Positions 1 through 11,872 are shown, numbered from the stretch's first letter. The stretch is 64,000 bases of DNA from Termitomyces sp. T153 (GCA_018296165.2 JACKQL020000009.1:992001-1056000); one strand, 5' to 3'. The notes: a model not told the origin generated them from the letters alone. Numbers and translations: made by a program.

Positions 1-1732
1 GAAGATTGTGATTTGCCATAAAAGCGCAGCATGCTTCGCGAAGAACGCGGCGAGTGGGTAAGCCGGACCTAGTGTCTTGTGTCCTTACCGTGATGGTTCG
101 GTTCCGTTACTCGGGAATGATTTGTGCCCAGTCATAAGTACATATTGTCATCAGCGACAAAGCTACGGAGACAGCTTACGTATGATAAAGGATGCAATAG
201 CATTCTCCATGTCCAAATGTTCACGACTTGATGTCGGGTGATATAAAAATGCTGAACCGAGGATACTTCGATACCTGTAAAGATGTTCGGGCTCAACGTG
301 AATTCAAAGCAACCAATTACGAGCATGCGGATATAGGAGGGTCTTCAGCTGCGCTTTTGTGCAGCGCCATTTACTGATTTTGATTCATTCGCAAGATGAA
401 CAATAGTGGAGGCTTTTGCTTCGAATGATACTTGGAAAGCAGAAAAGTCTGATACAAGCTGGAATTCCTGATGGATAGTGACAACAGTCGGATGGCAGTA
501 TAGAAGTGAATTCAAAGGTGCTGCAAATTCATTAATTTCAGAGTAGCAAGCCAAATTCAAGGCTACTGTGCCTCATTGAGCACGTCCTAGATGCCCACTT
601 AATATGACCGACCACTTTGTTTGACAGAGCTGATGAAATTCCTGTTGTCAATATGCTCGCGAAAATCAATCTGGCCTCGATTGTCACGATCGGTCCTAAA
701 TGTAACACGTCAATCATCTTCAACTGTCTCAAGCAATTTTACAACACGGTGACTATACTCATACGGCAATCAAAGTATGCGATTGGCACCACGAGATCTA
801 TACCTTGGGTAGATTTGCGGTTATTCTAATCGATGTCAGTTTCCGAGACCATAAGTATTTGCTTAATTTTCTTTATGAAAGGCTTATATTTTCTCGATGT
901 ATAGATCGCCGTTCTGGAACTATCTATTCTATTTCTGAACCTTCTGGTCAGATGCTGGCCATTTACCGTTCATAGCAAATGTCAATGCTCCAGAGGATAA
1001 TATCAGCGCTCACCCGCCAACTTTTCCTTTGTGGTTTCTAGAGAGGGGTATGCAGTTTCTTTTTCAAACACTCGTCATCAGCAGGTGAATTTCGTATCTT
1101 TCTTCGTCTTATGGTAGGTCTGATCCAATCACGTCGAATCAACTTCCTATTGCTGTGAATTCTTAATAGGTGCCTATAGGTGCCCGTTGCATTCTGTCCT
1201 CTTCTTCTGGTGATAGTAGTGTATATGATGATGACCCTGCCCTGACTACCCCGACTTATAATAGAGCTTCTCCGCTGCATACATGTCAAAGGTTTTCATG
1301 ACAACTGAAGATCTCAAATGCCTCAGTATGCCTCAACCATCTTTTTACTTGTCCTCTGGTGGGGGTTTTAGTAACTAACTGACCTATAGATTGATTCGCG
1401 ATACATGTAGTTCCTCAGGGGTCGTAACATGAGCTGTCGTTGTCAAGGCCATGTGCCAGACCTTATACTTTTCAAATCAACGCTGTTCAATGGAGAATCC
1501 CTTGTTTTATGTTTAGGCTGATTTCTTAAATCAATAGCCTAGGTACGTCGTTCGTTCCCTGATGAATGTCGTTGCTCAAGATCAAGATCAAGATCATCTG
1601 CTTTGGCGAAGAAGCTTACCTCAGCCTCCGGGCCCACTTTTGCTCTTATGTACTGTCACTCTTTTCAGTGACAATCGCCTCAAAAGAAATACTCAGGCTG
1701 ACTTTCCTCAATTCTCTATTGTGCGCGAAAGG
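1..1732. other. No assignable gene
   Basis: Only short open frames on both strands. Minus-strand stretches at 132-326 and 345-560 have a codon-like look, but I recognise no domain and could not join them into a gene. CpG is ordinary, so this is not part of the decayed repeat block. It may hold exons of a gene running off the left edge. Confidence 0.3.
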
Positions 1733-1881
1733 GGTTCACCGGCTTCAAAGATATCACGAGGGGCAACCATCCCTGTATGTGGTACTTCAAGTTCGACGTA
1801 CGTTCCCTCAAAGATCTACAAATCACTTCGGATGACAATATCAAGTACAAGCCATTGAAGCTTCCCTTTGATAGTCGTTGA
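1733..1881 (+). CDS. Unrecognised 3' exon fragment
   Basis: A frame ending in TGA at 1879-1881 reads like real protein, with pieces such as GNHPCMWYFKFDVRSL and a charged, lysine-rich tail. The frame is closed upstream by a stop near 1709, so a splice acceptor probably lies just before 1735 (for example the AG before GGGTTC). A second coding-like stretch at about 1585-1660 could be the preceding exon. I do not recognise the family and give no function. A chance open frame is the alternative. Confidence 0.25.
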
Positions 1882-2491
1882 TATCTTTGTCTATAATGAC
1901 TGATCTCGGGACATCTGACTGAGTCATTGTCCTGTGAAGAGATCGCTTGATTTCTTTGATGGTTGCTCGTGGTTGGGTGTCTTCGAAAGCGTTAAAGTAT
2001 ACACGGTCATTCATTCGAGATTACAAAAATGGACTCTTCCTAAGCTTTGCATCAAAGTTCATGCCTTCCGACGGAAAAACAATTTCGAAGCGACGCTCAC
2101 CTTCGTTGTTGCTTTGAGAATGCTATCACTCTCAAGTCTTGAGAGTTCGCATGCCGCGACGATGCATAAAGTATGTGCAGCATACTATTCGACCATACTT
2201 TAATTACATGCGGTCCGGCGGATCACCCATCAGCTCGCCCTACATACGCAGCAGTCGCAGTCGCAGTCGCGTCACGTTCCACATGTGTGCTTGCGAGAAG
2301 ACTATGTATACATGTGTACAGTATACACTATAATCTCGGAACTTCCGCTCTTCGCCCCTACTTGTCGGTATTAACCCACGCACAGCGCCAGGCCTCATTG
2401 CCTTATGTATATTTATGTATATCACGTCCGTTCTGAACTTTAGGGGGGGTTCTTCTACGTAGGTCAATGAAGCTGTGCATAAATCCCTCAT

Positions 2492-2512
2492 GCGTACGTA
2501 CGTACGTACGTT
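2492..2512. repeat. (GTAC)n microsatellite
   Basis: About five perfect GTAC units. The unit is self-complementary, so the tract can form a hairpin. Confidence 0.85.
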
Positions 2513-2599
2513 GTTCGAGGCAGACCTGTGTAAGCCCCGGAGAGTCGTACTAGCCGGTTCAATTAGAGCGAACTGTCAGTGTGGGTAATACATATATTA

Positions 2600-2647
2600 C
2601 ATATATTACATTACATATATACATACATACGTGCGTGCGTGCGTGCA
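2600..2647. repeat. ACAT/GTGC compound microsatellite
   Basis: A run of ACAT units passes directly into GTGC units, after two copies of a CATATATTA motif. The CpG-containing half is intact. Confidence 0.8.
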
Positions 2648-2864
2648 TCATTTCATACGACACAGCTTTCTGGTCGTAGGAATAGCGCTCGGGTATCAAT
2701 TGATGGATCTTTTTGTGGAAATATGTTATCCACGCCTATCATGAGGGAGATTGGGCACGGATAACACAAGTTACGGCATTTACGAAAGTTAAGGTTGTGC
2801 CCCATGTGCAATGGTTGAGTGAACGAGGAAGGGAAGACGATAACGCATATGGAATGGGCAGAAC

Positions 2865-2884
2865 AGTCAGTCAGTCAGTCAGTC
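2865..2884. repeat. (CAGT)n microsatellite
   Basis: About five tandem CAGT units. Confidence 0.85.
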
Positions 2885-3110
2885 TATGTGCGTGCATCTT
2901 GATAATGATGATGATGGGTTTCATGATTCCTGCCTTACACGGTACGTCAGCCCATCAAGGTGAAGTAACACTAACTCTGTGATGTAATTGTAATTTTGGA
3001 AAATGACACGGATTGGTCTAGTAGTAGGTAGATAACTCGGATCGCTCCCACGCGCGGCTCGGGTCCTCGGGATATGTAGGGATGTACATCATTTCATTTC
3101 ATTTGGATTT

Positions 3111-3364
3111 TGTTGCAGCAGGTTTCTCGCAGGGAAACAGACTAAGACAGAAAACAAAAGTGATTGTCTGGTAGAATTCATGTAGACTGATGTCCTCGTA
3201 TTTAATAGATGAATAGACTATAAAGTACAAGAGATACACACCTGATGTCCTCGTATTTAATAGACGAATAGACTATAAAGTACGAGGGCATCTAGGAATG
3301 AAAAAATGTCTACACGCGATCATGTGGTTCTAGTTGTGCACTCCTGGCATGTGTACTCTCAACA
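3111..3364 (-). repeat. Copia-1 3' LTR
   Basis: Direct repeat of 8031-8285. It contains an internal imperfect duplication of about 55 bp (ATGTCCTCGTATTTAATAGA type, at about 3189 and 3244). Unlike its partner it keeps several CpG sites. Confidence 0.9.
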
Positions 3365-3391
3365 CTCCCACCTGACGGAGTGTCCACAACA

Positions 3392-6300
3392 TCACCAAAG
3401 TTCCTTGCGTGAGAACTCCCCAACAATACCCATCTTCCTCCTCAGGCAATCAACTGTTTCACTAGAAAGTGTCTTGGTAAGCAGGTCCGCAATCATCTCT
3501 TCAGATGGAATATACATGGGCCTTATCTTTCCATCTTGAACAGCTTGTTGAAGCCAGAACCAATGCCAGTTGAGGTGCTTAAGGCACCCCATGGCTCCAG
3601 CTCTTTTGTGACCGATAGGGCTGATTGATTGTTGATGTAGAGGATTGAAGCTAAGGATTGCAGTGCCCCAACATCTGCCAAGAAGTTCTGCAACCAGCAC
3701 AGCTTGCGTCCAGTCTTGTTTGCGGCCACAAACTCCGCCTCAGTCGTCGACAAGGCAACAATGGTTTGAAGCTTGGACATCCAGCTAACCGCACCGCCTC
3801 CCACGGTGAGGATCGAGCCAGTCGTGGATCGGCCATTGTCTATATTTCCACCATGGTTGGCGTCGCTGAAGGCAAGGAAATAGGAAGGTGCCGAGGATGA
3901 AGCAGAGTACTCAATTTTGTAATTGAGAGTGCCTCAAATATAACACATTAAATGTTTGGCAGCCTTCCAATGCTTGAGCCCAGCACAAGCATTAAACCTG
4001 CACAGCACACTGACAGCATGTGCAATATCCGGATGCATGCACATTGCAAGATATAGTAATGTGCCTGTTGCCTGTATGTAGGGAATAGTACACATTTCTT
4101 CCTTTCCTTTGGGCATGCTTGGTTTGGAGAGGGTGATGCCAGGTTGTAGAGGTGTCATGACAGCTTTAGAGTCCAGCATGTCAAAGTGTGAGAGGACCTC
4201 GATGGCATAGGCCTTCTGATCAATCCAAAGCTTACAATTAGGTCTGTCTCAGGTAACAATGACCCCAAGGAGGCCAGTGGTTGGTCCTAGGTGGCAGAGA
4301 GTAAAGTATCTGCACAACTTGGAGATTACTTTCAAAATTGCAGGCTGAGATTTTGAGGCCAAGGTCATGTCATCAACATGCATGGGCACAATGATGCACA
4401 CACCATTGCAGAGGTATACATATACGCATGGGTCAGAAGTAATGCATGTGAACCCAAGTTTGAGAAAGACTCCATGCATGCGCTTATTCCAAAGGTTAGC
4501 ACCCTGTTTTAACCCATAGATCCCCTTTTCCAGTTTGGCACAAGCATGTCCATTGCCCAGTTTTGCATTCAACATTGGGTGGGACATCTCTGGGGAAACC
4601 CTTGGGAAACTTCATATAAAGTTTGGCATTGATGACTCCATGAAGAAAGGTGGAGGAAATGTCAATGGATTCTAAATACATGTCCTCTATGGCAGCCAGA
4701 GCAAGAATAGTATGAACTGCTGCCCAGCAAGCTGTTGGCACAAAGGTTTTGTTGAAGTCTACTCCTGGATGTTGGCTGAATTCCTGTGCCACAACACAGG
4801 CCTTGAAGCAGTTGATGGCTCCATCTGGTAGGTGTTTGACTTTAAACACCCACCTTGATCCAATGGCTCTCCTGCCAGCTGGTAGATATACAGCTTGCCA
4901 TGTCCCATTGTTCTGCAGAGAGTTCATCTCCTTGCACATTGCTCTGTGCCATTCTGCTGAGTTTTCGCTTGTTACTGCTTCCTTGTATGAGTGTGGATTC
5001 ACATCATGAGTGGCAGCTTTGTATGTGCTTGCTGCATTAACACAGATGGTGCCAAAACCTCTTGAATTGACACTGTTTTGAACAAATGCCTGGCCAGCCA
5101 GAAGTAGAGCTTTGTCAGAATCAGTATTCAGTACAAGGTCCACTTCCTGCTCCTTGTGGTTGTCAAAAATGCCTACATTGATGTCCCACAGGAGTTGCTC
5201 CAGGAATCCTTCTGGATAGGGTGAGGGCAGTGGTGGCAGTGGCAGATCACATATGATGGGTGATTTGTGGTTATCTTGATGTTGTACTGCATCATAGTAG
5301 TTAGCATTTGGGTGACAAGCAGGGACACATGTATGCTGGCTGGGTTCTCTGGGTGGAGGTAGTGGCTTGGGTTGGTGAGGTGCTCAAATCATAGGAGGAT
5401 GGGGAGGGATTGCAGGTGCTGGTTGTTGTTGAATAGCTCCCACTGATCCATCTGGGGCTTCCACCAAAATTGTATCATTGTCATCAATTGGTGTGAGGGG
5501 CAAGTTGTTGAATATGGGGTCAACTTCAATAACAGGGACTGTGGCAGGTGTGGGAAGGGTAAGCTCATCTGAATTGTATGGTCCATACTCTACTAGATTG
5601 TTGAATGAGCTGGGAGATGGTGGCAACACACTTGAAGAAGCTAGGCCTGGGAATTGAGATTCATCAAACACCACATCCCTTGATACAATGATCTTCCTTG
5701 TACTCATGATACTTTCCATCCAACATAATTGTTCAGGTAGCCAACAAACATGCCTGCAAGCATGTGTCCCTGCAGTCCCTTTCTTTTGTCCTTCCCAATG
5801 AGGATGTATGCTGCACAGCCAAAAACACAAAGATGGCCGATGCAAGGTTTTTGTCCCTTGTAAGCCTCAAAAGGTATTTTATTGTGTGGCAGAGCAGAAG
5901 TTGGACAACAGTTATGAACATGCCTGTATGTGCTGATGGCATAGGTCCAGAAGCTGTCCAGAAGATTGGCTTTTTTGAGCATTGAGGTAATAGCTTCATT
6001 CACAGTCCTGTTCAGGCACTCCACAATGCCATTTTGTTGGGGAGGGTGGCTGTATTAGTGAATTCAAGTTGTATTTCTTTGGACTTGCAGTAGTCAAGCA
6101 TGGCTTTAGACATGTATTTGCCACCTTTGTCATGATGTACACACTTAATTTTCCTACTAGTCTGACACTCAACACAGGCCTTGAAGTCTTTGAAAGCCTG
6201 TCACTTCTCTTGTACATGTTGTGTACCTCCATCCACCATGTACTATCATCAACAAACATTACCCACCATCAATGATTTGACTGGTGTCCACCAACTTGCA

Positions 6301-7054
6301 TTGGGCTGTCAACATCACTAAAGAATTGATCAAGAGTTCCAGTGACACAATCTGTCATGTGTGAGAAGGCAGCTCAATGTTGCTTCCCTTCCCAGCACAG
6401 CTCACACAGTTGCAGTAGTGGTGCATTCAAGACTTTCAAATCATCTGTCAATTCATTCTTGATGAGTTGTTCTAGCCAATTTGAGCTGAGGTGGCATAAT
6501 CTTCTGTGGAGGAGCTCTCAGTCAATCACTGATGAGGATGTTGGTCCTGTCCTCATTATGTTTGCTGTATGGGTGGGAGAGGACACAAGTGTTTCATCAT
6601 CAAGGTATGAAGTCAGCATCTTGTTGATGGTTGCTGTGAACACAAGCTCATTGCTAATGTTAAAGAAAACCTTACATTCATGAAAGGTCACATTGAATCT
6701 GTGGTGCACAGAGAGGGTGGTGATAGATAGAAGGTTATTTGTGAGGTCAGGTACAAATAGCACATCAGGAATGACAACATTGTTGAGTGGTTCCCTGCCA
6801 CAGTCCTTTCCTCAAGGTCTAAACCTCACTGATCCTTTTCCTGCAGAGTACATGACAGCTCCATTTGCTACATGGACTAGGACTTTCCACAACTTAAATG
6901 AATTTGGTAAGAACCATTCACAGTGTGGGATCATAGAACTCATGGTGCCTGAGTCTGCATTCCATAGCATGTCAAAGGGGTCCAAAAGTGAGAGGGAGGA
7001 TTGATGAATGGTGGCATCTGCCTTCTTGGCAGGTCCATTGCACTCTTCTTGCAC
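3392..7054 (-). pseudogene. Copia-1 pol: protease, integrase, RT, RNase H
   Basis: Remains of a copia polyprotein in several frames, read right to left. At 6812-7054 is the aspartic protease with ADSGTMSSM at the DSGA active site. At 6518-6763 is the segment with the typical NNLLSI. Integrase core and C-terminal pieces are at 5384-6259 (TVNEAITSML, HNCCPTSALP, FGCAAYI). RT is at 4249-5143 with GSRWVFKVK, YLESIDISSTFLHG, YGLKQG and the catalytic HVDDM. RNase H is at 3392-4179 with ALSTTEAEFVAA and IADLLTKTL. At least four frame changes are needed to join these, plus stops, so it cannot encode a working polyprotein. Confidence 0.88.
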
Positions 7055-7108
7055 TTTAGACTTGTTAGAAGTATTAGTGGTATTGGCCTTTTCTTTTGAC
7101 CCTCCTCC

Positions 7109-7939
7109 TTAGTGGTTTCCATGCTTCTTGGGCTTAGTGTTGTCTCCCTTCTCCCTTTTTGAGTTTGCACAAGCTGCCAACAAGTCTGGGCAATTGTGAA
7201 CCTTGTGGGGGCCATCACAAATGTAGCAGACAATGGTCTGAGCTGCTGCTGTGGCAATGGCTGCTGCTGTTGCTTGTGCTTCCTCTTTTGCTGCACAATA
7301 TTGAACTTGTTCCATGCAAAATGCCTCAATGATGGCATCCTGGTTTAGGTTGTTCAACATGAGAACTGATGAAATAAATGAGCCATAATCTTCATGTGGC
7401 AGAGCACAAAGCATGGCCATAACCAATAACTCATCATCCAGAGTTTCAATAGTGTAGGTTTCTATCTTGTTGCTGTTGCTGTCTTTAGTAGCAAGAGGGC
7501 AGAGTGCATGTACACATTGCATTGCACCCTGAATGTGCATGCAAAGATCAATGAGTTCTTCATCTTTGCAAAGATGAATATTGAATACATCAGTGAGTGA
7601 ATTGAACCAAGCATTTGATGCAGACTTCAAATGGATTTCTTTGAGTTTACTCCACATTGCTGCAGGATCATCATGAATAGTGTCTACATGAATTTTGTTC
7701 CCTTCATCAAGCCATTGATATATTTTGCTGGCTGCTCTGTTGCTACAAAGGTCACAGGCATCTATGATAGAGGCATTTGAACCATCAGCCTTTGGGGAAG
7801 GGCATTTCTCTCTGCCAGTCACAATATGAGCTCTGCTTACTGCCATGAGATGGCCATACATGGCTCTTTCCCATTCAGCATATTTGACTGTCCCTAGCTT
7901 CAATAGCAGGGAGCAAGAAGCTGTGGTGATGTCATCCAT
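7109..7939 (-). CDS. Copia-1 gag
   Basis: An open frame of 276 codons, the retrotransposon capsid/nucleocapsid protein that would package element RNA in cytoplasmic particles. The body resembles the copia-type gag (UBN2-like) fold. Near the C-terminus (about residues 238-250) is a zinc knuckle of the form CX2CX3HX4C, one residue short of the canonical CX2CX4HX4C, followed by a basic tail. The ATG lies about 90 bp inside the 5' LTR, as expected for gag. The frame survives although pol is broken, which may be chance; CpG loss need not make stops. Confidence 0.85.
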   Translation of the reverse strand: MDDITTASCSLLLKLGTVKYAEWERAMYGHLMAVSRAHIVTGREKCPSPKADGSNASIIDACDLCSNRAASKIYQWLDEGNKIHVDTIHDDPAAMWSKLKEIHLKSASNAWFNSLTDVFNIHLCKDEELIDLCMHIQGAMQCVHALCPLATKDSNSNKIETYTIETLDDELLVMAMLCALPHEDYGSFISSVLMLNNLNQDAIIEAFCMEQVQYCAAKEEAQATAAAIATAAAQTIVCYICDGPHKVHNCPDLLAACANSKREKGDNTKPKKHGNH

Positions 7940-8012
7940 TGTAGAGGTGCTGATGCCAAGGGTTTATGGAATGGAGTGATATAAACAATTTCAATCTTTG
8001 GTGTGAGTCTGT

Positions 8013-8030
8013 GGGCCAGGGCCCATAACC
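8013..8030 (-). promoter_or_regulatory. Copia-1 primer-binding site (initiator tRNA-Met half)
   Basis: Directly inside the 5' LTR, the minus strand reads GGTTATGGGCCC and continues GC-rich. This is complementary to the anticodon stem-loop of initiator tRNA-Met, not to a tRNA 3' end. Copia-type elements are known to prime from such a cleaved tRNA half. Confidence 0.75.
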
Positions 8031-8285
8031 TGTTGCAGTAGGTTTCTCATGGGGAAACAGACTAAGACAGAAAACAGAAGTGATTGTCTGGTAGAATTTA
8101 CATAGACTGATGTCCTTATATTTAATAGACAAATAGACTATAAAGTACAAGAGATACACACCTGATATCCTTGTATTTAATAGAAGAATAGACTATAAAG
8201 TATGAGGGCATCTAGGAATGAAAAAATGTCTACACACAATCATGTGGTTCTAGTTGTGCACTCCTGGCACTGTGTACTCTCAACA
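8031..8285 (-). repeat. Copia-1 5' LTR
   Basis: Pairs with 3111-3364. Every CpG site of the partner LTR is TG, CA or otherwise lost here. It keeps the internal duplication of about 55 bp. Confidence 0.9.
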
Positions 8286-8649
8286 GATCTTTGGCTTTAC
8301 CTTTTGGGGAGCACTGAGACAAGATGAAAAGGGATGAACAATCAGTACGCCCTGTGAAATGATCATCAGAAAATGCATTGCACATCAATATAGTGATGCA
8401 TTGATATTTGACTCATTCTGAATCCATTGGATGCCATTGGCTCAGGACTCAAATGAACTTGACATGCTCCAAGGTTGCACCTATGATTTTTTGCTACAAG
8501 CCTCTGAAGGCTAACTCACTGCATTCTGAGCCTCAAGAGTCCCATGGCTGTATCCAAGCTGTATCCTGAGCCTGAGCATGACTGCTAATCAACAATTCAA
8601 AATGCCAAACAATAACTGTCTGATCATCAACCATCTCTGCCTCAAGTGA
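8286..8649. other. Spacer, CpG-poor
   Basis: AT-rich, CpG-poor spacer between Copia-1 and the next solo LTR. No open frame or motif seen. It is probably old repeat debris. Confidence 0.4.
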
Positions 8650-8653
8650 CTAT

Positions 8654-9521
8654 TGATACACCAGTCTCCACAATGAGATTGGCAGAGGAAAAAGCCTAGT
8701 TAAAGTATATTATAAAACAATATACTTTACAAATGAAAATAGCTGAAAACTGTAAGCTGGTGAAAAATGTTGAAAACTGTAAATGTAAGGCATACCTTAA
8801 AGTAAAACCTCCCATGTAAAACTGAGGATGAACCCAAAGTCAGTCAACAACAGCTGGGAAGCCGGCCATCAAATTTTGATGGCAGGGGATAAGAATTGAT
8901 CTCAGCTAACAATCTGAGTTTCCCCTCAATCCAGGGCTAGCCCCTCCCTTCTCTGACCAACCAACTTGAACCAAACAGCTCTCAAGTCCACAGTGATGAG
9001 GATCAGCAGGCAGGAGGAGAGGACAAAGGGAGAGAAAAAGGGACAGACAAAAGAGCAGCCTAGGCCTCAGCATGATCGAACCTGAATTGCCGATGCCAAA
9101 AATAAGTGCATGCCACGGCCCGACTATGCAGCCCAGCCCACCAACTGGTTGATCACACTCCCGGATGATGATGAAAACATGTGGAAAAGCCATGGTCTGT
9201 GCTCAGACTGAGGGGTATAAAAGGAGAGGATTTTTGAGCCTATTGGACAAGCAAAGTACTAGCTATGGCTCGGAAATCCCCAGGGAGCGGGTTTTTTAGG
9301 CCAATAAACTATTATTTTCTTCAGGCTTATAATTTATTATATTTTGCTTGAGCCTTGTGATCAGACTTGACCCGGTTGAGTTTGTAATCTAAATCAATTA
9401 AAAATCTACTTTGTACGACACTTTTAGAGTGAGCTATGTGAAACGAAATCCCGAACACCTTTGTGAGTCGGAGTTTTGAGCTGAGTTTGAAAACTAAGCC
9501 AATTTCGCCAATTTCGCATCA
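8654..9521 (+). repeat. Solo LTR, family L, copy 1
   Basis: 868 bp, starting TGATACACC and ending TTTCGCATCA, flanked by an exact 4-bp duplication CTAT (8650-8653 and 9522-9525). It shares GAAAACTGTAAGC, a GTATAAAAGG TATA-like box near 9213 and CCCCAGGGAGCGG near 9278 with the other family-L copies. There is no second LTR or internal coding region, so it is probably a recombination remnant of an LTR retrotransposon. Confidence 0.8.
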
Positions 9522-9687
9522 CTATCGATGTATGGCTTGAAATAGAACAAAGGCCATTGATACTTTGTTTTTGTTTTTTTTAAAAAGAAAGTTTGCAGCA
9601 AACTCACCACCGCTTTCCTGAATTGTACATTGATTCAGTTCGAGGTCAAAAACAACTCAAGGTTGCATTCCGTTTTGCCTTGGTTCG

Positions 9688-9689
<2 letters not shown>

Positions 9690-9728
<39 letters not shown>
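9690..9728. repeat. (CA)n microsatellite
   Basis: About 19 perfect CA units, ending before TCCCTCC. Confidence 0.95.
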
Positions 9729-10520
9729 CCCTCCTTTGAGGTTTCATGGCATCTGAAGTTTCACCCCCCCATTCTTGTTAATGGTTCTTGTTAATGGCTG
9801 CTGTGGAGCTACAATTTTATAGCTCAAGACTGTGGAGCTACATTTTTATAGCTCAAGAAGATTTTTTGAAAAAAAAAAAACAAACAAATGCGGGCTGGTT
9901 TTGACATTTTCACGGCTCAACGGCATGGATCACCAGGGGCAGTCTATATTTCCGAACTGCGTTGTGGCGTTCGGTCCAGAAGATGGAAAGCTAGGCGTGG
10001 TGCACCACAAGAGAAGTTTGGCGCAGGTATGAGGGCTGGGTGCAGTGTGCTCGATGTCGTTTGCCGAGTACACCACAGCCGACTCGTGATTCACATTTCA
10101 GGACATATGCCGAGGTATAATACAACTGTCATATTAAGTGTCTGCCTGCTGTCGTACTGTACTTCCATGGAAGCGCGGAACTAGTGAATTGTCATGGTGA
10201 GTAATTGACACGCCACTTGGAACTAAGCAGAAAGAATGCTAGCGCTGAGAACGTCTTTCCAAACGAATTATTAGTGCTCACTTCCGTGAATTCGCAGGCA
10301 GTTCTTGTGTTCCATTTTTTTCATGACCCGCCCCATGACCTTCGTGTCCACATCCCTACAATCGGAGAAATGTTTGACAGGTGCGTACCTTATGTCTCTT
10401 TGACAAGTGAATAATGCAGAATCCGTGTTTTTGTGGTTGAACTCTAAAAAACTTACCCCATGCTGCGAGAGGTGTGAAATGACGCACGAGATCTAGGATC
10501 GCTGTTGCTTCAGGTTAAGT

Positions 10521-10530
10521 GTATATAAAG
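10521..10530 (+). promoter_or_regulatory. TATA-like box of the acetyltransferase gene
   Basis: GTATATAAAG lies 14-23 bp before the chosen ATG at 10544. That is close for a TATA box, so the true transcript may be short-leadered or may start at a later ATG (10586). Confidence 0.4.
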
Positions 10531-10543
10531 AGCATCTTGTGTC

Positions 10544-11360
10544 ATGGGAGAAAATTATCTTGCTCCTCGAGGAATCAGATCCCCAATGAACTCAGGTGAC
10601 TCATACGACATAAACTTCTGTTTTCCGGTCAGAGACCTTGAGAATGAAAGACTCAAGCTCACTCCTTTCATTGTGAGTAGATTTCAGAGATTGAGGTCAT
10701 TTTCTCGGCATCTAATCAGTTGGTCAGCCTTCAAAGCACCTGGATGCTCTCTTCACAATTCCCAGTCCATCATACGATTGCCTTCGTTGGGGACCATTCG
10801 TGACCTCCAATCAATTCAACACGACGCTGATCGAAGGTCGTATTCAACCAAGCCAAGGTTGCGTCCTTTTTGCTATCTACGACAAGACGAAAGCATCGGA
10901 AACAGGAAACCCAGATGGGTCACTTGCAGGTGTCATCGGATTATGTGACACTTCGATTGCGCATCTCCGCGCAGAGGTCGCATGTGTGATGATATCACCA
11001 CTCTTTCAACGTACGCACGTTACCACCAACGCAGTTGGGCTTCTGCTCCATTACGCTCTTGATCTCCCATCGGAAGGTGGGCTGGGGCTGAGGCGCATGA
11101 CGTGGAAAGCTAACCCTCTAAATGCGGCCAGCATCAAGGTAGCAGAGCGGATGGGTTTTGTGAAGGAGGGAATTTTGAGATGGGATCGGGTTCTTCCAGA
11201 TGGTAAAGATTCAGGAGGGAATGGTAGGGATAGGAGAACGGGGGATCCGAGGCCAGACGCTTTAGGAAGAGACACGGTGGTCCTAGGCCTTTGTTGGGAT
11301 GAATGGGAAGACTTTGCTAGAGTTAGAGTCGACGAAGCAATGGCAAGGCCAGCTGCATGA
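10544..11360 (+). CDS. GNAT-family N-acetyltransferase
   Basis: Two exons, 10544-10672 and 10728-11360, joined by a 55-bp GTGAGT...CAG intron in phase 0; 253 residues. The order is that of the RimJ/RimL-like Acetyltransf_3 group: RLKLTPFI at the N-terminus, a WGPF motif near residue 70, the core strand SLAGVIGLCD, and the C-terminal signature GLRRMTWKANPLNAASIKVA then RMGFVKEGILRW, where the asparagine and acetyl-CoA-binding helix sit. Such enzymes transfer acetyl from acetyl-CoA to small molecules or protein amino termini; the substrate is not predictable. A Gly/Arg/Asp-rich loop (about residues 205-225) is an unusual insertion. The gene looks intact. Confidence 0.85.
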
Positions 11361-11872
11361 CACCAAGATATCGTGAGTGCTGACGTGATGACCCTTACTA
11401 AGAAACTTGTCCTAGGAAGAAGATACTACATATGTACCTAAATAGAAATGTCGTAACCTGCCGATTGCCGAGTTCGAACACAGACTGGGGGTCAACAAAT
11501 ACTCAGTTAGACAAACTTTACGTTTGATGACGAACTCTCTTCTGAGGCTGCCGTCTCATCTTGGTCTAACTATGATCTCACCGCCTTGTGCTCATCAACA
11601 TCTTTCAATCATTTGAGATGTTATGTGATACAGGAACACCAGTTGACAGGTTACAAACTCATTTTCAACTTGCTTTGATAAAAAGTCACACAGCATGGAA
11701 TAGGCTGATCTTGGTTGTGTCATATAAACCAGCTCGGAGTTCTGGTCGACCTCCCTGACGCACCTCAACAATCCGCAGCATTTACAAATCATGTCTCCTA
11801 TCTTCCTGCCAATGATGTACGTGTTGTGGTTGAAAATTCGAGCGTTTCTGATATTTGAAAAGCATCGGGCCA
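11361..11872. other. Intergenic
   Basis: Tail-to-head spacer between the acetyltransferase gene and the DUF6534-like pseudogene. The minus-strand open frame at 11595-11939 has no recognisable features and is probably chance. Confidence 0.4.

Larger units (their letters stand above)
1882..3110. other. Intergenic, microsatellite-rich
   Basis: No convincing coding region. The stretch holds several tandem tetranucleotide tracts (listed separately) and TA/CA-rich DNA. It ends at the left LTR of the copia element. Confidence 0.5.
3111..8285 (-). mobile_element. Ty1/copia retrotransposon, degenerate (Copia-1)
   Basis: A near full-length copia element read on the minus strand. It is bounded by two 254-255 bp LTRs (3111-3364 and 8031-8285), each beginning TGTTG and ending CAACA. 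The flanks GATTT (left) and GATCT (right) look like a 5-bp target duplication with one change. Gag lies next to the right (5') LTR, followed by protease, integrase, RT and RNase H in copia order. Pol is broken by frameshifts, so the copy is dead. The 5.2 kb length suits a complete copia. CpG is nearly absent from about 3.9 to 8.3 kb but present at the 3' end. Confidence 0.9.
9526..10543. other. Intergenic with (CA)n tract
   Basis: No gene recognised. A pure CA dinucleotide run covers about 9690-9728, and a short duplication (GTGGAGCTACAATTTTATAG and a near copy) lies at about 9802-9855. The rest is the promoter side of the acetyltransferase gene. Confidence 0.5.

Noticed and set aside
4360..4380. 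His instead of Tyr in the copia RT catalytic motif (HVDD) as a disabling mutation
   Set aside because: Both copia elements here have His at that place, so it is probably the family state. Only the VDN change in Copia-2 looks damaging.
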